Shown piece after piece: positions 45,553 through 53,975 of a stretch of 64,000 nt of DNA. The first letter of the stretch is position 1, and every line of letters begins with the position of its first letter. Made by a program: the position numbers and the translations under genes. The notes below the pieces were generated by a model. It did not search any database, was not told the DNA's origin, and saw only the letters and a list, made by a program, of their open reading frames with translations. Source of the stretch: Flavobacteriales bacterium (GTDB lineage: Bacteria > Bacteroidota > Bacteroidia > Flavobacteriales > Weeksellaceae); contig JACJZS010000002.1 of the NCBI GenBank assembly GCA_020635515.1, forward strand, positions 930,001 to 994,000, given 5' to 3'.

Positions 45553-45987
45553 ATGGATTTAAGTAAAATTGTAGCAATAGGCGGAAAACCAGGACTTTTT
45601 AAATTAATATCTCAGTCAAAAAATGGGTTTATCGTAGAAAATATAGAAAAGAAAAATAGATTATCAATCTCTCAACAACAACAAGTTAGTTTGTTAGAAA
45701 ATATTGCTATTTACACCTACGAAGATGATATTCCACTAAAAGAAGTATTTACTCTAATTGCTAAAAAAGAAGAGGTAAAAGAATGCATCAATCCTAAAGA
45801 AGATAAAAATAAACTTAGAGAATATATGCTTTCTATCCTACCTAATTACGATGAAGAAAGAGTATATGATTCTGATTTGAAAAAACTTTTCCGATGGTAT
45901 AATATTCTTTTAGAATCAGGAGAAATAACCGCTGAAAGCATAAAGGAAACTAAAAAACAAAAAGAAGATACCAGTTCCGAAGAATAA
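45553..45987 (+). CDS. DUF5606 domain-containing protein
   Basis: 144 aa, a small protein with an N-terminal region starting MDLSKIVAIGGKPGLFKL that fits the Bacteroidota-specific DUF5606 family. No signal peptide or membrane segment; acidic, Lys/Glu-rich tail. Function is unknown. The stop overlaps the mazG ATG by one base (TAATG), so the two are coupled, which ties it loosely to nucleotide-pool sanitation. Confidence 0.75.
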   Translation: MDLSKIVAIGGKPGLFKLISQSKNGFIVENIEKKNRLSISQQQQVSLLENIAIYTYEDDIPLKEVFTLIAKKEEVKECINPKEDKNKLREYMLSILPNYDEERVYDSDLKKLFRWYNILLESGEITAESIKETKKQKEDTSSEE

Positions 45988-46760
45988 TGAGCAAAAAGCA
46001 AGAACAAGAAGCTTTCAAGCGTTTACTTATTATTATGGATGAACTTAGAGAAAAGTGTCCGTGGGATAAAAAACAAACCATAGACTCTCTAAGACATCTT
46101 ACCATAGAAGAAACCTATGAGCTTTCTGACGCAATCCTAAAAAATGATTCTCAAGAAATTAAAAAAGAACTTGGAGATTTATTCTTGCATTTGGTATTTT
46201 ATTCAAAAATTGCTTCCGAAGAAAATAAGTTTACCATTTCTGATGTTTTAAACTCTATTTGCGATAAGTTAATTCATCGTCATCCTCATATCTACGCTGA
46301 TGTAGAAGTGGAAAATGAAGAACAAGTAAAACAAAACTGGGAAAAATTAAAGCTCAAAGAAGGAAAAAAGTCTGTATTAGAAGGTGTTCCTGATTCTTTA
46401 CCAGCACTTCTGAAAGCATATAGAATACAAGAAAAGGTAAAAGGTGTGGGATTTGAATTTTCTAATGTTTCTCAAGTACTAGACAAAATAAAGGAAGAAA
46501 TTGACGAGTTTGAAACAGAAACTGATCAACTGAAAAAAGAAGAAGAATTTGGAGATGTACTTTTTTCCCTCATTAATTATGCTAGATATGTAGGAATTAA
46601 TCCCGAAGATGCCCTTGAAAAAACAAACATCAAATTCAAAAGAAGATTCCAAGAGCTAGAAAATCAAACTCAAAAAAAATCCTTACATTTACACGAGTTA
46701 TCGTTAGAAGAAATGGACGAGATTTGGACACAAATCAAGAAAGATGAAAAAACAAAATAA
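45987..46760 (+). CDS. mazG: nucleoside triphosphate pyrophosphohydrolase MazG
   Basis: 257 aa, two MazG repeats. The N-terminal repeat has the metal-binding pattern EETYELSDAI ... ELGDLFLHLVF; the second has EEIDEF ... EFGDVLFSLINYARY. MazG hydrolyses abnormal NTPs and helps lower the alarmone ppGpp. The one-base overlap with the DUF5606 gene indicates coupling. The first Glu-rich motif CPWDKKQT is typical. Confidence 0.93.
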   Translation: MSKKQEQEAFKRLLIIMDELREKCPWDKKQTIDSLRHLTIEETYELSDAILKNDSQEIKKELGDLFLHLVFYSKIASEENKFTISDVLNSICDKLIHRHPHIYADVEVENEEQVKQNWEKLKLKEGKKSVLEGVPDSLPALLKAYRIQEKVKGVGFEFSNVSQVLDKIKEEIDEFETETDQLKKEEEFGDVLFSLINYARYVGINPEDALEKTNIKFKRRFQELENQTQKKSLHLHELSLEEMDEIWTQIKKDEKTK

Positions 46761-46825
46761 AGTAACTATTTTTATGGTACTCAAAACCAAATTCCAAAAA
46801 AATATATAAACCAAAAAAACTATTT

Positions 46826-47227
46826 ATGAGTAATTCCATCAACAAAGTAATACTAGTGGGAAACGTAGGCGAAGAAATGAGATTTCATGAGTTTAATGAT
46901 GAAAATTGTATTTTTAGATTTTCTCTTGCCACTTCCGACTACTATAAAGATAAAACAACAGGTGCTAAAAAGTCAATTACGGAATGGCATACCGTTGTAT
47001 GCAAAAATAGACTTGCAGAATTCTGCAACAAATACCTAACCAAAGGCGATAAAGTTTTTGTAGAAGGAAAAATTAAAACACGTAAGTGGGGAGATCCCGA
47101 TCAGATTAAATATACTACCGAAATTATTACAGAGCAAATTCAAATTCTATCTTCTAAAAAATCAAAATCAGAAAAAAATAGCATTTCTGAGTCTTTTGAT
47201 GAAGACGACAACGATTTGTCTTTCTAA
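46826..47227 (+). CDS. ssb: single-stranded DNA-binding protein
   Basis: 133 aa. OB-fold with the N-terminal VILVGNVGEEMRFHEF and the TEWHTVVCKNRLAEFCNKYLTKGDKVFVEGKI signatures. The acidic C-terminal tip EDDNDLSF matches the DDDIPF-like tail that recruits repair and replication partners. Starts 65 bp after mazG. It is followed by gldE after 14 bp; the ssb-gldE-gldD order is conserved in Bacteroidota, often with mutY upstream, which is not seen here. Confidence 0.94.
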   Translation: MSNSINKVILVGNVGEEMRFHEFNDENCIFRFSLATSDYYKDKTTGAKKSITEWHTVVCKNRLAEFCNKYLTKGDKVFVEGKIKTRKWGDPDQIKYTTEIITEQIQILSSKKSKSEKNSISESFDEDDNDLSF

Positions 47228-47241
47228 TTTAATTCACAACT

Positions 47242-48570
47242 ATGTTAGACACAGAGCCTCCGTCGAGTTTTTTATTTACAGGTACTTCATACGAGATTTC
47301 ACTGATAGTGATTACTATAATTCTTGTGCTTTTTTCTGGAATTACATCAAGTTCCGAAGTTGCATTTTTTAGTCTTACAAAAAAGAAATTAGAAGATTTA
47401 AAAAATATTGACTCTGCAAAAGAAAAAAAGTTTTCTGAACTTTTACAGGATAAAAAAAAGCTACTTTCTACTATACTAATACTCAATAATACCATAAATA
47501 TTGCGATTGTTCTTGTAGTTTCACAACTCATTAGTTCTGTAAAATTTGAATCTTTCTCCATTTTTAATGTTATGATATCATCTAATGAAATTCGTCTATT
47601 TTTTGATTTAGTTTTCATTACATTTATTATTCTTCTTTTTGGCGAAATCATTCCTAAAATTTATGCTCGGCTCAATCCTATTCAATGTGCAACTATTGGT
47701 TATCCGATAATTAATGCTTCAAAAACCATTTTTAAACCAATATCTATTTTTTTATTATTTCTTTCAGAAAAAATAGAAAATAGAGTTCAAGCAAAGGATT
47801 CCATTACCATAGATGAACTATCCGATGCTCTAGAAATAGCTTCTGAAGACAAGAACACGTCTGAAGATGATCAAAAAATACTAGAAGGAATTGTCAGCTT
47901 TGGTAATACAGTAGCAACTCAAGTAATGACTCCTCGTGTTGATGTATTTGCTATTTCGCATGATACGGATTATAAAACATTACTTAATCAAGTGCAAGAA
48001 AATGGTTTTTCTAGAATTCCTATTTATAAAAAAAATATTGATGAAATTTCTGGTATTTTGTATGCTAAAGACTTAATCAATCACTTAGAAAAAGACAACC
48101 TAAATTGGAATTACCTTGTCCGTGATGCCTATTTTGTTCCTGAGAATAAAAAATTAGATGATTTGTTGCTTGATTTTCAAGAAAAGAAAATTCATATTGC
48201 CATTGTTGTAGACGAATACGGAGGAACTTCTGGAATTATAAGCCTAGAAGATGTAATTGAAGAAATCGTAGGAGATATTAGTGATGAATTTGATGTTGAC
48301 GAAAGTGCATATACTAAAATTGACGACCAAGTTTATAGTTTTGAAGGAAAAACAGCATTAAAAGATTTTTATAGAATAATAGGAGCAGATGAGCAAGAAT
48401 TCGAAGATTCTGCTGCAGATGCCGATACTTTAGCTGGATTTTTGATTGAAATATCAGAACGATTTCCTAATAAAAATCAAGTAATTGATTTCAAAAATTA
48501 TACTTTTCAGATACTTTCTCTAGATAGAAAAAGATTAAAAACCATAAAAGTCACTGTACACAAAAAATAA
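47242..48570 (+). CDS. gldE: gliding motility-associated protein GldE (CorC/HlyC family)
   Basis: 442 aa. DUF21 membrane domain with about four helices (21-175), then a CBS domain pair (VMTPRVDVFAIS about 228 onward; YEFVVDE-like IAIVVDEYGGTSGIISLEDVIEEIVGDI) and a C-terminal CorC/HlyC domain. The CBS-linked DUF21 fold is shared with magnesium exporters. GldE is distinguished by its place between ssb and gldD; in Flavobacterium it affects gliding. gldD starts 1 bp after the stop. Confidence 0.9.
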   Translation: MLDTEPPSSFLFTGTSYEISLIVITIILVLFSGITSSSEVAFFSLTKKKLEDLKNIDSAKEKKFSELLQDKKKLLSTILILNNTINIAIVLVVSQLISSVKFESFSIFNVMISSNEIRLFFDLVFITFIILLFGEIIPKIYARLNPIQCATIGYPIINASKTIFKPISIFLLFLSEKIENRVQAKDSITIDELSDALEIASEDKNTSEDDQKILEGIVSFGNTVATQVMTPRVDVFAISHDTDYKTLLNQVQENGFSRIPIYKKNIDEISGILYAKDLINHLEKDNLNWNYLVRDAYFVPENKKLDDLLLDFQEKKIHIAIVVDEYGGTSGIISLEDVIEEIVGDISDEFDVDESAYTKIDDQVYSFEGKTALKDFYRIIGADEQEFEDSAADADTLAGFLIEISERFPNKNQVIDFKNYTFQILSLDRKRLKTIKVTVHKK

Positions 48571-48571
48571 A

Positions 48572-49132
48572 ATGAGTAAATCATATCTTTTTTTCTTTCT
48601 TATTAGCTTTATTTTATTCTCTTGCGAAGGAGATACATTGCCTAAACCTCAAGGAAATCTTCGTTTAGAATACCCAAAAGCAACGTATCAAGAAACTAAT
48701 TTTCCTTGTCCTTTTAGTTTCAAAAAGTCAAAATTAGCAATCATAACACCAAGAAAAGAAAAATGTTGGTTTACTATTTCTTATCCAAAAATGAAAGCAA
48801 ATATTCACGTGACTTATTTGCCAGTAAACAACAATATTGAAAACTTGATTAAAGAATCTCAGAAATTGGTTTATGAACACACTATACGAGCATCAGCTAT
48901 AAAACCGAAACAGTTTTTATATCCTGAAAAGAAAGTATACGGAAACCTTTACGAATTAGCAGGAGAATCTGCATCTAATATTCACTTTTATTTAACAGAT
49001 TCTACCAATCACTTCCTTGAGGCAAACGTTTACTTTAATGTTCGTCCTAATCCAGACTCACTAGCTCCAGCAGTTAAGTATATTTCAAATGATGTACTTA
49101 CACTCATTGATTCTTTTGAGTGGAAAAAATAA
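48572..49132 (+). CDS. gldD: gliding motility lipoprotein GldD
   Basis: 186 aa. Signal peptide with lipobox ending FSC, so Cys18 is lipidated. The mature part starts PKPQGNLRLEYPKATY, the characteristic GldD opening, followed by a fold with two further Cys residues (Cys48 area, FPCPF; and KCWFTISYPK). GldD is needed for Flavobacterium gliding. It is 1 bp after gldE and convergent with the TPR gene (4 bp between stops). Confidence 0.9.
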   Translation: MSKSYLFFFLISFILFSCEGDTLPKPQGNLRLEYPKATYQETNFPCPFSFKKSKLAIITPRKEKCWFTISYPKMKANIHVTYLPVNNNIENLIKESQKLVYEHTIRASAIKPKQFLYPEKKVYGNLYELAGESASNIHFYLTDSTNHFLEANVYFNVRPNPDSLAPAVKYISNDVLTLIDSFEWKK

Positions 49133-49136
49133 GTAC

Positions 49137-49727
49137 TTAATTGCAAAACTTTTGAATTGCTTCGTATGCTTTTTTCATTCCTAATTCTCCTGCTCTGCTG
49201 TAATCTAAACATGCTAGTTTTTTCTTTCCTCTGTTGAGATAAGAGTTTGCTCTGTTATACAAAGCTAGTTTGTAATTAGGTTCAATTTCAAGTGCTTTTG
49301 TAAAATAAGGAATTGCTTTTTTTGCTTTATTTAGTGCGTAATATGCCGAACCTAAATTATTGTAATATTTCGCTTCGTTTGGATTTAATTCAATCGCCTT
49401 TTCGTAATGCTTTATTGCCTGTTTGTATTCTTGTATTCCTGTGCTAGATGCACCTAAAATATAATATGCCTCTGCATCATTAGTATTAGCAATCAAATAT
49501 TTAGAAATATCGTTAATCGTTCCATAATAATCATTCAAGTTTAGTTTTGCTATACTCCTTTGGAATAAAGCATCGTTATTATCTGCATTTTGTTCAATTA
49601 TTGGAGTTAGGAGCTCTATAGCTTCTTGAAAATTATTCTGCTTGATTAAAATTTTTGCTTTGTCTACACCTGTTTGTCCAAAGGTTAATGAGAAAATAAA
49701 CAAGCTAGTTAAATATATGTATTTCAT
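49137..49727 (-). CDS. exported TPR-repeat protein
   Basis: 196 aa from ATG 49727; the in-frame TTG 24 bp upstream would precede the signal and is rejected. Signal peptide 1-17 (ending TFGQ), then four to five tetratricopeptide repeats (examples: AEAYYILGASSTGIQEYKQAI and AKYYNNLGSAYYALNKAKKAI). A periplasmic scaffold; the partner is not known. It is convergent with gldD and has its own -7 element. Confidence 0.85.
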   Translation of the reverse strand: MKYIYLTSLFIFSLTFGQTGVDKAKILIKQNNFQEAIELLTPIIEQNADNNDALFQRSIAKLNLNDYYGTINDISKYLIANTNDAEAYYILGASSTGIQEYKQAIKHYEKAIELNPNEAKYYNNLGSAYYALNKAKKAIPYFTKALEIEPNYKLALYNRANSYLNRGKKKLACLDYSRAGELGMKKAYEAIQKFCN

Positions 49728-49753
49728 TTTCTTATGATTTAAAAATAACAAAA

Positions 49754-49761
49754 CAAAATTA
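49754..49761 (-). promoter_or_regulatory. -7 element for the TPR gene
   Basis: The minus strand reads TAATTTTG, matching TAnnTTTG, 26 bp upstream of the ATG at 49727. Confidence 0.45.
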
Positions 49762-49827
49762 GGTGTTTTTTTTTAGAGAAACAGAATAATCAATAGACTT
49801 TTAATTGTCGTTTACTTGATTATATTG

Positions 49828-49835
49828 TAGATTTG
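49828..49835 (+). promoter_or_regulatory. -7 element for the epimerase-rnz operon
   Basis: TAGATTTG matches TAnnTTTG and ends 22 bp before the ATG at 49858. ATTG at 49804-49807, 20 bp upstream, is a partial -33 match. Confidence 0.5.
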
Positions 49836-49857
49836 TTGCGGATTATAAACATAAAAA

Positions 49858-50853
49858 ATGTTATATAAAGAAAAATTTCATAGTTTAGATATAAGTAATT
49901 ATTCATTCCTAATTACTGGTGGAGCAGGTTTTATCGGTAGTAATTTACTTGAATATTTAGTAAAATACAACGCTGGTAAAGTTAGAATACTAGATAATCT
50001 ATCAAACGGATATTATGAAAATATAGAACCTTACTTAGAACTTGATAATGTAGAATTTATAGAAGGAGATATTTGTGATTTAGAAGTATGTAAAAATGCA
50101 GTAAAAGATATAGACTACGTAAGTCATCAAGCTGCTCTTGGTTCGGTTCCTCGCTCAATAGCAGATCCTATTACTTCAAATGAGGTTAATATATCAGGAT
50201 TTTTAAATATGTTGGTTGCAGTAAAAGATGCTCCAAACGTTAAAAAAATGGTATACGCAGCTTCTTCTTCCACTTATGGAGATAGCAAAGCTCTACCAAA
50301 AGTAGAAGGCGTAGAAGGCAAACCGATTTCTCCTTATGCCGTAACAAAAGCTGTAAATGAGATGTATGCTGACGTATTTAGTAAAATTTATGGAGTACAT
50401 ACTATAGGGCTTAGGTATTTTAATATTTTCGGACCTAAACAAAATCCTGATAATCCTTATGCTGCGGTTATTCCTATTTTTTGCAAAGCATTTATAGATG
50501 GAAAAACACCAACAATTAATGGAGACGGACTTACTTCTAGAGATTTTACTTTTATAGAAAATGCAGTTCAAGCAAATATCCTTGCAATGTTAAACGAAGA
50601 AATTCATTCACACCAAGTTTATAATGTTGCTTGTGGAGAGCAAATTTCACTTAATGAAATGGTAGAACATTTAATTGAAATTAGCGGAAAAGAAATAGAA
50701 GCGAACTACGGACCAGAAAGAAAAGGAGATGTAAAACATTCTAAAGCATCAATAGATAAAATACAAACTCAATTGGGATACAATCCTAATTTTAAATTTA
50801 AGGACGGATTTCCTTTAGCGTACAAATGGTACGAGGAAATGTATAAAAAATAA
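49858..50853 (+). CDS. NAD-dependent sugar-nucleotide epimerase, UDP-GlcNAc 4-epimerase-like
   Basis: 331 aa extended SDR. NAD(P)-binding TGGAGFIGSN at about 20-29, the Ser of SSSTYGD, and the YAVTK active-site Tyr and Lys. RYFNIFGPKQNPDNPYAAVIP and SRDFTFIENAVQANILAM resemble the WbpP/TviC group, which epimerises UDP-GlcNAc or its uronic acid for surface polysaccharides. A UDP-glucose 4-epimerase is less likely. No polysaccharide cluster is adjacent. rnz starts 14 bp later. Confidence 0.87.
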   Translation: MLYKEKFHSLDISNYSFLITGGAGFIGSNLLEYLVKYNAGKVRILDNLSNGYYENIEPYLELDNVEFIEGDICDLEVCKNAVKDIDYVSHQAALGSVPRSIADPITSNEVNISGFLNMLVAVKDAPNVKKMVYAASSSTYGDSKALPKVEGVEGKPISPYAVTKAVNEMYADVFSKIYGVHTIGLRYFNIFGPKQNPDNPYAAVIPIFCKAFIDGKTPTINGDGLTSRDFTFIENAVQANILAMLNEEIHSHQVYNVACGEQISLNEMVEHLIEISGKEIEANYGPERKGDVKHSKASIDKIQTQLGYNPNFKFKDGFPLAYKWYEEMYKK

Positions 50854-50867
50854 TTTATTTACCAGAT

Positions 50868-51776
50868 ATGCAACTAACCATTCTCGGATACAATTCGGCT
50901 ATTCCTACTATGCACTCAAATCCAACTGCTCAGTATTTGAATATTCGAGAATCGGGAATTTTGATTGATTGCGGAGAGGGAACACAAGTTCAACTTAGAA
51001 AGGCAAAGATTAAGTTTAATTCCATTAATCAAATTTTTATTTCTCACCTTCATGGAGATCATGTTTTTGGTTTACCTGGATTTCTTTCTACTCTTGCACT
51101 TTTAGGAAGAACAACTTCACTTACTATTTATGGACCTAAAGGAATAAAAGAGTTTATTGAGAATCAATTAAAAGTTACACAATCTCGCCGTGAATATGAA
51201 CTAATTTTTATTGAACTTCATTCAACTCAGAGCGAACTAATTTTTGAAAATAAAAAGTTTGAAGTTTATACTATTCCTTTAAATCATAGAACTTATACCA
51301 ATGGTTATTTATTTAAAGAAAAACCTCTACAGAGAAATTTAAATATAGAAGCTATAAAGCACTATTCTGAAATTCAAACTTGTGATTATCAGAATATAAA
51401 AGATGGGAAAGATTTTATTCTTTCCGATGGATTTATAGTGAAAAATGAATCACTAACTTTTGACCCTCCTAAACCTAAATCGTATGCTTTTTGCTCAGAC
51501 ACCATGTACAACGAATCCATACTACCAATTATAAAAGAAGTTGATTTATTGTATCATGAAGCTACGTTTTTAGAAGAATTAAAAAAACTGGCATTTAAAA
51601 CAGGTCATTCTACAGCTTTAGAAGCAGGGAGTATTGCAAGCCAAGCAAATGTGAAAAAGTTAATCATCGGGCACTTTTCTAATCGCTATTTGGATTATAA
51701 TGTTCTTTTAGAGGAAGCGAAACAACAATTTAAAAATACAGAACTTCCTATTACCTTACAAACAATTGACATTTAG
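50868..51776 (+). CDS. rnz: ribonuclease Z
   Basis: 302 aa metallo-beta-lactamase-fold nuclease that trims the 3' end of pre-tRNA. Zn2+ ligands His60, His62, Asp64 and His65 (SHLHGDH), the TSL...GPKG region, and the C-terminal HSTALEAGSIASQANVKKLIIGHFSNRY are typical. CSDTMYNE and ELLYHEATF-like motifs (LLYHEATFLEE) complete the signature. Length is normal. It follows the epimerase by 14 bp. Confidence 0.93.
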   Translation: MQLTILGYNSAIPTMHSNPTAQYLNIRESGILIDCGEGTQVQLRKAKIKFNSINQIFISHLHGDHVFGLPGFLSTLALLGRTTSLTIYGPKGIKEFIENQLKVTQSRREYELIFIELHSTQSELIFENKKFEVYTIPLNHRTYTNGYLFKEKPLQRNLNIEAIKHYSEIQTCDYQNIKDGKDFILSDGFIVKNESLTFDPPKPKSYAFCSDTMYNESILPIIKEVDLLYHEATFLEELKKLAFKTGHSTALEAGSIASQANVKKLIIGHFSNRYLDYNVLLEEAKQQFKNTELPITLQTIDI

Positions 51777-51839
51777 AATTTAGTATTATCTATCTTACAA
51801 GTCTTAACTCTAGTTTTTCTCGATTATATATTTTATTTG

Positions 51840-51847
51840 TATTTTTG
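51840..51847 (+). promoter_or_regulatory. -7 element for lipA-cinA
   Basis: TATTTTTG matches TAnnTTTG and ends 16 bp before the lipA ATG at 51864. Confidence 0.5.
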
Positions 51848-51863
51848 TGTTTAAAATAATTGT

Positions 51864-52721
51864 ATGTCAGAAGTAGCTGAACAGAGAAAACCAGAATGGA
51901 TTCGTGTAAAACTTCCTACGGGAAAAAACTATAGAGAGCTTCGGGGATTGGTAGACAAGTATAAATTAAATACCATATGCCAAAGTGGAAGTTGTCCTAA
52001 TATGGGAGAATGCTGGGGAGAAGGAACAGCAACTTTTATGATATTAGGAAATGTATGTACTCGTTCTTGTGGATTTTGTGGTGTAAAGACAGGAAAACCA
52101 TCAGAGGTAGATTGGGAAGAACCTGAAAAAGTTGCTCAATCCATAAAAAGAATGAAAATAAAACACGCCGTAATTACTTCTGTAGATAGAGATGATTTAA
52201 AAGATATGGGAAGTATTATTTGGGCGGAAACTGTAGATGCAGTTCGTAGAATCTCTCCAGGAACAACTATGGAAACACTGATTCCAGACTTTCAAGGAAT
52301 CACAAGACATTTGGATAGAATGATTAAAGTAAAACCTGAGGTAATATCCCATAACATGGAAACAGTTAAAAGATTAACTCGCGAAGTTCGTATTCAAGCA
52401 AAATACGAAAGAAGTTTAGATGTACTTAAATACTTAAAAGATAAAGGACAACATAGAACCAAAACAGGAATCATGCTCGGACTCGGAGAAAAAGAAGATG
52501 AAGTATTTGAAACCATATCCGATATTAGAAAAGCTGATGTAGATGTAATTACGATAGGTCAATATCTGCAACCAACAAAAAAACACTTAAACGTGAAGAG
52601 TTTCATTACTCCTGAGCAGTTCAAAAAATACGAAGATTTTTGTAATGAATTAGGATTTATTCACGTTGAAAGTGGACCGCTAGTTAGAAGTTCTTATCAC
52701 GCAGAAAAACACATACATTAA
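51864..52721 (+). CDS. lipA: lipoyl synthase
   Basis: 285 aa radical SAM enzyme that inserts two sulfurs into octanoyl groups on the 2-oxoacid dehydrogenase lipoyl domains. The auxiliary cluster CxxxxCxxxxxC is at Cys39, Cys44 and Cys50, and the radical SAM cluster CxxxCxxC at Cys65, Cys69 and Cys72 (CTRSCGFC). The C-terminal RSSYHAE carries the conserved Ser ligand. lipB is not in the window. cinA starts 6 bp later. Confidence 0.96.
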   Translation: MSEVAEQRKPEWIRVKLPTGKNYRELRGLVDKYKLNTICQSGSCPNMGECWGEGTATFMILGNVCTRSCGFCGVKTGKPSEVDWEEPEKVAQSIKRMKIKHAVITSVDRDDLKDMGSIIWAETVDAVRRISPGTTMETLIPDFQGITRHLDRMIKVKPEVISHNMETVKRLTREVRIQAKYERSLDVLKYLKDKGQHRTKTGIMLGLGEKEDEVFETISDIRKADVDVITIGQYLQPTKKHLNVKSFITPEQFKKYEDFCNELGFIHVESGPLVRSSYHAEKHIH

Positions 52722-52727
52722 TATCTT

Positions 52728-53975
52728 ATGAAATGTCATTTGGTAACTATTGGGAATGAAATTTTATCAGGATCTACCTTAGACACCAACTCTCATTTTA
52801 TTGCTCAAAAACTATTTGACATAGGAATTACGGTTGCTTTAAAAATAACTATTTCAGATGATAAAGAATCCATAGAGAACACTTTAAAAAATGGGTTAAA
52901 AAACGCAGAATTAGTTATTTATACAGGTGGTTTAGGACCTACAAAAGATGATATTACCAAAGAAACTATAACTCATTTTTTTAATGATAAACTGATTGAA
53001 AACAAGCAAGCATTAGAGCATATAGAACAACTTTTTGCAAAGAAAAACCGAGTAGTTAACGCAATAAATAAAAAACAAGCACTTGTTCCTTCTAGGAGCA
53101 AAGTAATCATCAATGAATATGGAACGGCTCCTTGTATGTGGATTCAAAAAGAAAATACCACTTTTATTTTTCTCCCAGGAGTTCCTTATGAAACCAAAAA
53201 CCTAATAAATACTCAAATAATTCCTTTACTAAAAAGTACGTATAAACTTCCGTACATTGTTTCTAATTTTGCATTAGTAACAGGCATTCCCGAAAGCATA
53301 CTTTCAGAGAAACTAAACGATTGGGAAAATAATTTGCATCATTCATTACAACTGGCATACCTACCAACAGGGAGCAGAATAAAAGTAAAACTAACTAAAT
53401 CGGGAGAAAATAAAGAAGCTATAGAGCAAGAAATTAGTACTGAATTAGCAAAATTAGAGTCTATTTTAAGTAGTTCTGTACTTTCTACTGACAGTAAAAA
53501 CCCAGAAGATTTATTAATTGAATTTTTAATCCAAAACAAAAAAACGGTTGCAGTTGCAGAAAGTTGCACAGGCGGAAAACTTGCATATAATTTTGTAAAA
53601 AATGCAGGAAGTTCGGCTTATTTTTTGGGAAGTATAACTTCGTATGCTACTAAAATCAAAAAAAATGTCTTGCATATTTCCGATGAAATTATAGAAAAAA
53701 ATACCGCGGTAAGCAAAGAATGTGCAGAGCAAATGGCAAAAAACATCGCTACACTTATGAAATCAGATTTAGGAATCTCTACCACAGGGATTGCAGGACC
53801 TGATTCTGATGAAAATAACACAGAGGTAGGAATAGCTTATGTTGGAATCTGTTTTAATGGAAAAACAGATTCAGAGAAATTCTTCTTGCCAAATATGAGT
53901 AGAGAAGAATTTATAATACAAATAACAAACCGAGCAATTGAATTTGCATACAAGAAAATTTCTTCTATAAATTAA
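52728..53975 (+). CDS. cinA: CinA family protein: nucleotide pyrophosphatase / NMN deamidase
   Basis: 415 aa. N-terminal MoCF-like domain (LVTIGNEILSGSTLDTN, GGLGPTKDDITKETI) and C-terminal CinA/PncC domain with VAVAESCTGGKLAYNF (around 270) and TGIAGPD near 350. The two-domain form removes damaged NMN/ADP-ribose and recycles NMN. It is in the lipA operon (6 bp gap) and shares a TTAA stop with the convergent pheT. Confidence 0.92.
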   Translation: MKCHLVTIGNEILSGSTLDTNSHFIAQKLFDIGITVALKITISDDKESIENTLKNGLKNAELVIYTGGLGPTKDDITKETITHFFNDKLIENKQALEHIEQLFAKKNRVVNAINKKQALVPSRSKVIINEYGTAPCMWIQKENTTFIFLPGVPYETKNLINTQIIPLLKSTYKLPYIVSNFALVTGIPESILSEKLNDWENNLHHSLQLAYLPTGSRIKVKLTKSGENKEAIEQEISTELAKLESILSSSVLSTDSKNPEDLLIEFLIQNKKTVAVAESCTGGKLAYNFVKNAGSSAYFLGSITSYATKIKKNVLHISDEIIEKNTAVSKECAEQMAKNIATLMKSDLGISTTGIAGPDSDENNTEVGIAYVGICFNGKTDSEKFFLPNMSREEFIIQITNRAIEFAYKKISSIN

